Shown: positions 25,240-36,530 of the stretch, piece by piece
Position numbering within the stretch: the stretch's first letter is position 1
Layout of the letters: every line of letters starts with the position of its first letter
Assembly: GCA_029204225.1 (NCBI GenBank)
Contig: CM055104.1
Location: 47,064,451-47,128,450, forward strand
Length of the DNA: 64,000 nt
Origin: Diphasiastrum complanatum
Lineage: Eukaryota > Streptophyta > Lycopodiopsida > Lycopodiales > Lycopodiaceae
Direction: 5' to 3'
Translations under genes and position numbers: made by a program
The notes under the pieces: model-generated
What the model was told of the DNA's origin: nothing
What the model saw: only the letters and a program-made list of their open reading frames with translations
Database searches by the model: none

Positions 25240-25545
25240 ATTTTCAACAAAATCCAAAAAAGGGAATCAAATTCTAGAAAAGTTAGAAAATAAAGTTTAT
25301 TTAAAAAGAGAAAGTGCCAAGTTCGCTTTGTGTGTGTTTGTATAGTTTGGAGATATGCCTTGCCACCCACACTCCATGGCCCCAAAAGGGCATGGGGTAT
25401 GGTATGGTTTCTTCAACTTGGAATTGGTCTTGCAAGGGATCTCCTCTCACCTTTCTTTTGCATTTACTACACATATTATTAATGCCTGATGCCAGGCCCA
25501 ACCCAGTCAACTAGATTAAAAAATAATCAAATTTTCTTTCTTTTC

Positions 25546-25563
25546 TGTTTATATATATATTTT

Positions 25564-25608
<45 letters not shown>

Positions 25609-25674
25609 TTTCACGCTGCCCTGAACATCGACAGCAGACACAGAAACTGAGGAAGAGGGAGCGATCGATCGATC

Positions 25675-25705
<31 letters not shown>

Positions 25706-26231
25706 CGAGCAAGCGTCAAGAGCATGAGATTTTTTATGAATTGAATGTATCTGCCACAGGTTTGACAAATCGGTGGAGTATTTGTAGAATTTTCCTCGTT
25801 TCTTGCTAAGCATTCGAGCAATTTTCGCATCTCCCTTAGGTTTTGTAGATCTTGAGCTTGACAATTCTCGCATTCTGTTTGTCTTTTGCTAGCCCTCTTA
25901 ACTCTCTTCATAGCTTTGTCTCTCAAATAGGCAGAAACGTTACAAATTCTGCTAAAATCTATCTCGTTCTTTGTCGTTGAAATTTGCATTTCCTGTTTCT
26001 AAACGCTGTGCATGGTGCATGCGGGCCAATATCATTATACGTGCTGTGGTTTGCATGATAATTGCAGATCTCTGAGTGTCGAATCTTGGAAGGCTCTGGT
26101 CAGCTTCTTGTTATCGAGATCAATCCAATAGCTGCTACAATTGTTTGATCGACGTTTTTGTCTCAGTGGATTTGACAAGGAAGGTCAGATTGCACCTATC
26201 AAAGGTTGTGTGGAATATCTAGAGAAGGGCA
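25546..26231 (+). promoter_or_regulatory. Core promoter and 5' UTR of the pyruvate kinase gene
   Basis: A TATA-rich box (TTATATATATATTTTA, about 25548-25563) is followed by GA-rich microsatellites at about 25566-25602 and 25672-25700, a composition common in plant 5' UTRs. The start codon at 26232 has an in-frame TAG at 26220-26222, which excludes an N-terminal extension in this exon. An AATTGCAG acceptor-like site near 26068 would allow a 5' UTR intron, but this cannot be settled here. The transcription start is inferred. Confidence 0.45.
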
Positions 26232-26534
26232 ATGACAAGCATAAAAACAGCTTCATTATCTCCTGCAGCAGGCTTCCAAAGCTGTCTGCGTAGAAGGGCT
26301 TCACATGAAAGTATTTCAGTCAATTTCAACAATGGACTGCTGCGTAGAGATTCCCATTTGAGATTGTTTCCGGGTAAATGGAGCTTTAGAAATCACGGAT
26401 ATAAATTGCGTACAAAGGCCACAATCTCATGGCCAGGCAGGACTCACAATCAGGAGCATCCGGAGCTCGTTTCTTCTACTCTTACAGAAATCGAGCATGG
26501 CGCTCCGGTTGTGCTTGCTTATGATAATATTAAG
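26232..26534 (+). CDS. PKP2: Pyruvate kinase exon 1 (residues 1-101)
   Basis: Transit peptide and poorly conserved linker, ending DNIK before donor GTCAGA in phase 0. The open frame runs 54 nt further into the intron, so the donor is chosen from its fit to exon 2. A small extra exon within intron 1 cannot be ruled out. Confidence 0.8.
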
Positions 26535-28657
26535 GTCAGAAAGAGTTATCAGAAGTCTTGTTGCTTGGATGGCTCTGATGTCTTGAATTAGGATTATGAT
26601 GTGTCTGTAAAAACAAAAACTAATTAGGCGTTCGCTTGGAATTGACATTATTCTTGATAAAGAAAGTTAATGCATGCTATGACGGATGCTTTTTCTCTTG
26701 TATTTCCCTTTGCGTATTGGAGAATGGATTCTCTAGTTACTTTTCCACCTGATATGGGGGAATGTATTTTCTAGCGACCTCTGTGCTGGGTGAAAAAGTC
26801 ATAGATTTATGACAAGATCTTGTTCCATGAGGTATAATGGCCATACATTTTCAACTGTTTTACCCTATTAAAAAGGTATGTAGAAAATCATTTCCCAAGT
26901 GCAAGGGATGACAAGGTGGGCCCCATTCTATGGTTTAGATTTTTTCTATGGGCCACGAATCATGACTTTTAATGAGCTGCAATCTGGTTATAAAAACTTC
27001 TTAACAGACTGCTTCGAAATTTCTTTAAAATATGCCTGTGATGTCAATGTCTTCAGTCATATCCGTATTCAATTGTTTTATGGGCTTTTAGAAATCGTTT
27101 TGAATAGGACAATGGAGAGGAAAGGTGGATTCTGGTTGGAATCCGCCTAGCCAATGGCATCACTCGTTATTTCCTGAGGCAGAGGATTCCTGAGGCTTGC
27201 TGGAGTTGAAGTCTTAATCTTCAGTCGAGGAAAGGAGGCCTTCACGAACATGCCAATTATTGGCAAACCATGACTTTTTATTAAGGAATAATACTTGGAG
27301 TATCCCGAAGCAATTGGGATCAACTATTCTTTGCACCCTCCATCTTCCCAGTTCTGCCCTTGCTTTTGCGTTTATCTACTTTCTCATGAAGCTTGGAACT
27401 ACTGCTTTTTGCCACAAGACAAATAACATCCTAGTGAAAAGCATTTTTAGTGTTTGAGAAAGCATACCACTGCTCTTTTCACCCCTAGCTGGTAACTTTT
27501 GAATGAAGTGCTTTAAGCTAATTGTTCAATTTGAATCCCCGTCAACGGTCATGCCATTGGTCCATTTTTCTTAAGTTGCCCCTGGCAACTCAAGGTGCCC
27601 CAGGTTTCTAGTTCCAAAGTAACACTTTCACTTGCCCCTACATAGCAAGTGACCCATGCACATGGTGGCAACTTAAGGTAAGTGTGAAAGTGGGGGCAGG
27701 GGTTCCCTTATTTTTCAAGTGGACCAATGGGAGAATTCTATCTTAAACAATGGACTTGACACCCTTATTTTCTGATACTCCAGAATTGTAGCTGAAATGA
27801 AACAATTTTCATTGGTCACCATCTCAAAGTGCAGTCTTAGGTTGAAGTGTCTCACTTTTCCATGCAGTTGAATGATGGAAAATGACTCTGTGCATGCCCT
27901 GACAAACTTCAAGTACGAAGTTTTGCTGCTAGAAAAATGTTCTAATCATATGAGGTGTACCTACGATTGGGCAGCAGGAATGTGAAAAACCTTATAATAA
28001 GTCTTTTCGATATAAATTGCTCAATGACCTAGCAAGTCTGAAATAATTTTCCTCCAAATCTCACTCCGTGATACCAGCCGGTTATCTGACAAGGTGCAAC
28101 ATCCAATGTTAAGTTGCTGGAAATAGTGGGGCAATAAGTTGTTTTGATCAAAAGAAAAAAGGCTAGCAGCATTGTCGTTATCTTTGATCTTCTGATCTAT
28201 GTTCTTGAGTCCATTTTGATTTCTGTGCTCTGTAAGGCTTAAGATAAATAATGATTATTTGAGGTGCCCTATTTAATAAGTATTCGAAATGCTTTGACAA
28301 TGATTCAACATGGCTCAATAACATTTTAGCATTAGATTCTTGTAACGGTTTATCCAAAATCAGAACATTCTTACCTGCTAGGACAAGCATGTTTATCCAA
28401 AATAAGAACTCTCTGGCCGACTAGGACAAGCATGGATTGGCTAGAATAGAAGAAATATGTTGGTTGTAAACAGTGTGGTAGACCTTGTTTGATTACTATG
28501 GAAAATCTGACAGTCGTTTTACAGTTGCAGAATACTTTTTCCGGCTACATTCTGCTCTGAGCTAGTGAGTTCCAGATATTTAAAAAGTAGTTTTACAGTC
28601 TAAATCAAGTTTAAAGTTTTATGAATCAAAAAGTATTTACCTTTCTTTGTGCAGATC

Positions 28658-28692
<35 letters not shown>

Positions 28693-28867
28693 AGAAGAAG
28701 AAGAAGAAGATGCATTAACGTCTTTTTTATGCCCTAAGGCATATAAGACAAAAAAAGTACATCAGAAAGATGGAAACAAGGACTTATCAATTTCATCAAC
28801 CAAACTAACTAAATCACCTAGCTAACTAAGCATAGATTTATGGCCACGAATATATGGTACAAAGGCC

Positions 28868-28904
<37 letters not shown>

Positions 28905-29273
28905 GTGGCTTCAACTTTTTGGAGAAAATTGTGAGTGAATGCTTTGTTTCTATTTGTGGCAGGAACAATTAAGTCCTTGGGAGCAACTACATGAGTCAGG
29001 TGAAAGGACTAGTGGTCATGGACTGGATTCAAGCATACAACGGAAAACAAAAATAGTTTGTACGATTGGTCCCTCGACAAACACAAGGGAAATGATCTGG
29101 AAGTTGGCTGAAGCAGGTATGAATGTGGCTCGCCTGAATATGTCGCATGGAGATCATGCATCTCACAAAAAAGTGATTGACCTTGTCAAAGAATATAATT
29201 CTCAAGTGGTGGACAATGTAATTGCACTTATGCTTGACACTAAGGTACAATTTCCCAATTTTGATCAACATTT

Positions 29274-29372
<99 letters not shown>

Positions 29373-30744
29373 AAAAAAGAAAGAAAGCTTTATTAACGTC
29401 TTTTCCATGCCGAAAGGCGTATAAGATGAACAAGTACGTTAGATGAGATGGAAACAAGACGGAACAGTGTCGTCAAAACATTCTAACTAAAACCAAATGA
29501 ACTAAGAAGAGAGTGATATTGCCAGGATTATATGGTACGTGTACTACTTACATGCTCAACTGGACATCTCTTCATTTCACTAACTCAAACTCTATCTCAG
29601 AATTAAGACTCTCATTAACTATAGGCTTACGATCCACAAATCTGATAATGCCGTCACGATAGATAAGCCGTTTGCCAGTTGACAGAGCTTCTTGTCTTGC
29701 TCTTTTACGTTCTTGGACTTGGATGAAGGTAAGATCTTCATCCAAATAGATTTTGATATCACGAAATTTAGATCGTTCCCTAAAACTTCGCACCAGTGAG
29801 AAACTGATGTGAAGCGGATGACAAGAGTATCTGGGTCCTTAGGTCGCCAAGCAGTTTCCATACCTTTGCTATGGTGCTGAAGATTTCCTTCCAAAAACTT
29901 TTCAGCTTCTTCAACAGCATTTTGGGAGTTCGGAATACCTCTAACACGAACATTGAGAGCTTTGTGTTCTCGCAGATGGCCCTCGTTGAATGTGGCTGAG
30001 AAAAACGAAGGTGAGGGCGAAGGTGGAGAGATAGTTGTAGACGAACCTTTAAGTACATCTGCCCATGATTGGACAGCCGTATGGTGTTGTTCCACCTGAC
30101 TTTCGAGCTGCTGAATTTTAGCTGAAGTAGCGATTTGGGAAGAAGTTTCACTTTTGATAACTGCAACTTCCTTCTTGAGTGCTTCAATGGAAGTGTCTAG
30201 CTTCTAAAGGTGCGATTGCACCGCAAAAAGTAGAGAATCATGGGAAGCAAGTTTCTCTCTGTGATTGTGAAGGTATTCAAATAGACGGAGTTGATCCTCA
30301 TGAAGAAGACGGACTAAGGTGGGGAGAGAAGCAGGTGCTTTTGGAGTGTCTGGAGTCAAGGGAATAGCTACAGTAGTTTTATTGTTGGGAATAGGATTTG
30401 ATGGAGAGATAGGAATTTGCAATGGGCATAGAGGTAGTAGGAGAAGTTGGATCTGGTTGTGAGGCCAAGGCAATGATGGAAACAGAAGATGGATCAAGAA
30501 TAACACCTTTGCAACGAGGCATTTTGCAGATCTGAGGGATGGGCAAGCAAGGATCAACTAGCTAGGCACCATCAGCGGGACAGGCTCAAAATAGAGTGGT
30601 AGCAGCGCGATGGAGGGTGCCAACATCAACGAAGGAGCAGGCGCCAGCAGCAGTGATGGATCAGGTGCCAGCAGCGAAGGAGCAGGCGCCAACAACAGCG
30701 ATGGATCAGGCGCTAGCAGCGCGATGCAGGTGCCAGCAGCTGCG

Positions 30745-30826
<82 letters not shown>

Positions 30827-31005
30827 CCCCAGTTAGACAAAATGGGTTTTCTAAAATTCTATTGGTCCACGTTTGCCCTAAAACATATTCAATGGCCACT
30901 TGAAGGGCAATTGAAATGGATTGAAAGGCACACGTTGATTTTTGAGAGAGAACACGTGTTCTGGAAAGAGAATTTTTGAATTTTCGAGAGGAAGAGGGCG
31001 AGCAC

Positions 31006-31066
<61 letters not shown>

Positions 31067-34000
31067 AGGTGAGGGCAGCGGTGAAGAAAGTATGCAAGTA
31101 TTGCAGGGTGGTGAAGCTGCGTCAAGGCTTTGGCACTCTCGCTTACCAGCCTGAAGTGTAAGCAATTGCTTCCTTTCCATAACGATTACACATGCTTCAA
31201 CCTAGTCCACATTTCTTCAGCGAGAGAGAGAGGGAGGTACGTGATCAGTGACGCATAATGAATGCAATTTGTAGCAAGCGCTGCCAAGAGGACGTGAATG
31301 AGGAGGGACGAATGAGCAGATCATGAGCAGGTTAGTGAGAGGGAGAGATGACGAGCAGGTTAGTGAGAGTGAGAGATGGTGAGTGAGAGGAGAGAGGTAG
31401 TGTAGCGCAGGCATCCCAAAGGGAGCCGACGACTTAGCTTCCCAGCCTTCAACTCTTGCCATCCAACCCACTTGACATACAAGCAGCCAACTCGCCAACA
31501 ACGATCAGACTTAAGCAACTTGAAGTTCCGAAAACCAACATTGAGATCCAACCTGGCGCCATGCCAGATTGGGGGTCCCGATGTGGGTGACTTCCCTCCA
31601 AGCAAGCCGCCCGACATACATCAAACTTAACCAACTCGAAGCTTCGTTACAAACGAGTAACATCCATTCCAAGCAAGCGGTCTGACTTACATCAGACTTA
31701 ACCAACTGAAAGCTTCGTCACGAGCGCTGGAAGCCAACCTGGCGCCACGCCAGATTGGACAGCCATAAACAGGTAACTTCCACCCAAGCAAGCCATCCAA
31801 CTCAGCCGACAGGTTAGAGCCCGTTCCCCAAGAGCTTAACCCATTCACGTTCATGCAAGGAACACTCAGAACCACAAGCCGCGACAGATATGGAGACAAC
31901 CAGTTCCTGGACCAAATGGTCCCGACAGCATACCGCTGGCGCCACGGACCGAATGGTCCCGACGGCATACCACTGGCGTCCCGGAATACGACCTCAGCTA
32001 TGTGCCAACTTAAAAATTTGGAAGCGGCCTTACAACTGGCGCTTTTACCGAACACTGAAACCCAGAGGGTAATCAGAGTCAGTTTGAGGAAAATCCCACT
32101 TTATTGATAAATCTGAGAAGGTTACATTTCAAGTGTGTGACCGACCCTAGTCTCCGGGGCGCTAGCATGTCAAGGCGAGAGCCATGACAACATTCCAGCA
32201 AGGGAGGCTGAGACTTGGTTGGAGCTCGCCCTGAGTCGCAACCCGCACTCCCCTATAGTATTGGTGTGATTCGGCACCCCCCCCTCATACCAAGCACTCT
32301 ACCCAAGCTGGTAAAGCAAGTTTTTCTCTCTCTAGGATTTTCTCTTTCTAGAAAGTCATTTTCTCTCTCTAGATTTTATTGATCCTCAGGTTTCCTTTAA
32401 TCATGCCTAGATCGTGTAAGGTGATTGCACATCGATCTGAGCTCTCTGGACTCCGCTAGAACCGATCGAAGATTTTCAGCCATAGGAACTTGGCGCCTGC
32501 TGGATTCTGGCCACAGTGGCACCGAGAGCGGCGTCGGCGCCGTTGGCGCCGGGAGCAGCAGGGGCGCTGCTGGCGCCGGGGACATAGCTAGCGCCGATGG
32601 CGCCGGAAGTAAAGCTTGTAAAGGTAGCTTTACACATCCACCCCACCTTTATAAAATCTGATGTCCTCATCAGATGTCAGATTAAAGTAAAGGTGTCTCC
32701 CAATTAAAATAACTATACATTTAAGCTACTTGGCACAGTTTTCAATTTACTGGCCACTTTTTATTAACATTGAAGCTGGCACACCACAAGTCGGAGGCTC
32801 AGCTCTTTGTATTGAAAAATTACATAACTTGAAAATATATCTTTGTCTGGGAAAAGCGTAGATTTGATATCGCTTTCGTAAAACCCAAGAACCTTATTAA
32901 CTGGTGACAGAGGCCTTTCTTTGGAATGTTCGCCCCTGTCGCTTCTGACTTTCGACTTTGGAACTCCTTTGAGCTCCTGATTTGTCCTTGATGCACTTTG
33001 TGTTGAGCTCCTTGAGCTCCAGATTTGATCAGTCCCGCACAGGTATCAAGGCTCCCTGAGCCCAAAGGATTTATCGTTTGATTGCCCACTTTATGGTCCA
33101 CTCCGTGCCTTGTTGCTTCTGCACCTTGATTTCTCTCCTTGTCCCAGCCTGATCTTGATACTTTTCCATCTTGGCTCTTTAAGGTAGGCAAAGATTGAGT
33201 ACTCCGCAATGCACCTCTCACTTGGCTTGAAGTAGCTCTTTGAATCAGCCCAAATGTAACCATTGACCTCGTGGAAAGCCAAGGGGTCGCACCAGTTTGA
33301 TCCGAACTATCTCTTCGCGTTTGTTTGAAGCACCATGTCCATCACGCAAAACTTGACTTTCACAATTCCATCACTGGTCAGTTGCCTCACAATCAAAACA
33401 AGAAGTGTACATCGAGCTTGGCTTCAAGCAGCTCTCTTTGAATCAGACACATGCACCCAGAGTTTGCACTAGTCCGATCTCAACGCGAACTGTCCCTTAG
33501 CGTCCGTTCGAAATACCAAGTCTCTCATGCAAGACTCAACTTTCACAGTTCCTTCATTGATCAGCTGCCTTACATGTAACACAAGCAAGCGTACTCATAT
33601 GTTTCCTCATCATTGCTGGTCCACAGAAAGCCTATAACAAGCTTTCCTTTCCACAACTTGTCAACTTATTAGGTCCAAAGTTCGCCAGTCTCCTCGTGTG
33701 AGTATGGCTAGGTCACCTTGGATTTGCCCCCGTTTTGATCAACTTTTCATTCAAAATTTACCCCAAGAGAGAGGTGTGTGTGATAGTTCCCCTCCACTTA
33801 TAAAATCAGCTGATCGGACTTAGAGTAGAGTTCTTCGGACAAAAAGCCTTTCCAACACTTTGCTTCCCATCTGCTAGGATTATGGCTCGATCCAACTTGT
33901 TGCCAATCTCTGAAGAGGATCCTAGTCTTTCCCCTTTGAGGAAAAACCCAACTGATACTAGATATCACCCATGCTCAGTGAGTTTTCAGTTCCAAAGGTG

Positions 34001-36361
34001 TCTGTCCCAAAATGAAGACCAACTGCTCCATAGAAGATCTCCCTTGAAATTGCCCTTTCCAACTTTTGACTTCCTGCTTGCATCTGGTGGGCGTTGTCGC
34101 AAATGAAACTAACCCAAGAAACAGGCTAGCCATCCATCCTTTGCAAACATTGAGTCATTTCGTTGTCGTTCACGTGTGAGTACTTGAACTGCAAATCCGC
34201 CCCACAGATTTTGTAGTCCTCTTGGTTTGATGGTATCAGCCTTCAAAAGAAAAGGTTCCTTCTCGAGCCATCAGCTCCTTGTATCACAAGCAATCATGCA
34301 AACCAGGCAAAGCACGAGTACTAAGACTCACCACGAATACATACAAGTAAGACACTCAGGCAGGTTTACTAACAAGTAACAAAGACAAGGTCCCCCTTTG
34401 AGATGGTCCTGCCAACGGACCTTTGCCTGGCCGCGCCCATACAAATTGATCACAGAATTAGCCCACATAGGACACCCCTCCAACTATCCGTGCTTTCACC
34501 ATTAAGCAGCACATTGCCTCAGTCACGCCCCACCACTTTTTGGTCGATAGCCCTTATAGCTAAACGATCAGCAGCTATCCCGCACCGGCAGCTAACCACC
34601 CGTGCTTTACACCCGAATTCGAGCAGCATCTCTGTATCAATGGTTAACCCATACAGTTCGAATATGTCGCCCCGCACCCCACAAGGCACAGACCGTGCTT
34701 ACACCAACCTAATGGCAACACACTGCCTCATCTGTCCTACGTGCAGACAGCGCCAAGCCCGAACCGCGAGAACTGACCGTGCTTACACCTCAAGGGCAGC
34801 ACCTTGACTCATCAAGTCCCCCGTTCTGTCGACCACCCCGACCGTGGACGCACCCGTGCTTACATTGTGGGCAACACCTTGCACAACAGTTGTCTTGATG
34901 AACCCCAAACCGTGGCCATTTCCGTGAGATCCGCATAGCTGACCGGCCAGTCGTCTCTGATACCACATGTAGCGCAGGCATCCCAAAGGGAGCCGGGATC
35001 CACGACTTAGCTTCCCAGCCTTCAACTCTTGCCACCCAACCCACTTGACATACAAGCAGCCAACTCGCCAACAACGATCAGACTTAAGCAACTTGAAGTT
35101 CCGAAAACCAACATTGAGATCCAACCTGGCGCCATGCTAGATCGAGGGTCCCGATGTGGGTGACTTCCCTCCAAGCAAGCCGCCCGACATACATCAAACT
35201 TAACCAATTCGAAGCTTCGTTACAAACGAGTAACATCCATTCCAAGCAAGCGGTCTGACTTACATCAGACTTAACCAACTGAAAGCTTCATCACGAGCGC
35301 TGGAAGCCAACCTGGCGCCACGCCAGACTGGACAGCCATAAACAGGTAACTTCCACCCAAGCAAGCCATCCAACTCAGCCGACAGGTTAGAGCCCGTTCC
35401 CCAAGAGCTTAACCCATTCACGTTCATGCAAGGAACACTTAGAACCACAAGCCGCGACAAATATGGAGACAACCAGTTCCTGGACCAAATGGTCCCGACA
35501 GCATACCGCTGGCGCCACAGACCGAATGGTCCCGACGGCATACCGCTGGCGTCCCGGGATACGACCCTCAGCTATGTGCCAACTTAAAAATTTGGAAGCG
35601 GCCTTACAACTGGCGCTTTTACCGAACACTGAAACCCAGAGGGTAATCAGAGTCAGTTTGAGGAAAATCCCACTTTATTGATAAATCTGAGAAGGTTACA
35701 TTTCAAGTGTGTGACCGACCCTAGTCTCCGGGGCGCTAGCATGCCAAGTGAGAGCCATGACAACATTCCAGCAAGGGAGGCTGAGACTTGGTTGGAGCTC
35801 GCCCTGAGTCGCAACCCGCACTCCCCTATAGTATTGGTGTGATTCGGCACCCCCCTCATACCAAGCACTCTACCCAAGCTGGTAAAGCACGTTTTTCTCT
35901 CTCTAGGATTTTCTCTTTCTAGAAAGTCATTTCTCTCTCTAGATTTTATTGATCCTCAGGCTTCCTTTAATCATGCCTAGATCGTGTGAGGTGATTGCAC
36001 ATCGATCTGAGCTCTCTGGACTCCGCTAGAACCGATCAAAGATTTTCAGCCATAGGAACTTGGCGCCGGCTGGATTCTGGTCACAGCGGCGCCAGGAGCG
36101 GCGCCGGCGCCGTTGGCGGTGGGGACATAGCTGGCGTTGATGGCGCCGGAAGTAAAGCTTGTAAAGGTAGCTTTACAACAGGTAGAGAGAGAGGATGAGG
36201 ATGAGCAGGTTAGTGAGAGGGAGAGAGGAGGGGGAGAGAGAGAGGGGGTGCTGCTAGGAGGAGGACGAGTCGTGACAGCCGAGAGAGATAAGATTATTTT
36301 GACTTTAGGGTTTTTCAAGGTCAGGGTTTTTTTAGGGTTTAGATATGAAAAATAGCAATAA

Positions 36362-36406
<45 letters not shown>

Positions 36407-36491
36407 CCAAGGTTTATTGATTTCATCAAATATCCAAGTTACTGTAACAAATTATCCAGGCAAAGAAACTATCTTATTCAAAGCTTAATGT

Positions 36492-36530
<39 letters not shown>

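Larger units (their letters stand above)
31403..36180 (-). mobile_element. Complete non-autonomous LTR retrotransposon in intron 2
   Basis: Two LTRs of about 1.2 kb (31403-32636 and 34968-36180) flank 2.33 kb. The 5-bp repeat GGTAG at 31398-31402 and 36181-36185 is a target-site duplication. On the minus strand, a tRNA-iMet-type primer site follows the right LTR and a G-rich tract precedes the left one, so transcription would oppose the host gene. The inside holds no gag, protease, RT, RNase H or integrase motif; its longest frame is 147 codons and unlike any family I know. This is the LARD layout (long non-coding inside). Confidence 0.88.

Noticed and set aside
25549-25989. 146-codon minus-strand frame opposite the kinase 5' UTR
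   Set aside because: Half of it is GA-tract translation. The rest shows no domain and is antisense to the kinase leader.
29408-29420. Rho-independent-type terminator
   Set aside because: The hairpin is in plant nuclear DNA and is part of a retroposon tail; bacterial terminator logic does not apply.
32820-33263. 147-codon minus-strand frame inside the intron 2 element
   Set aside because: No gag or pol motif, composition like a random frame in CT-rich DNA. Kept only as part of the non-coding interior.
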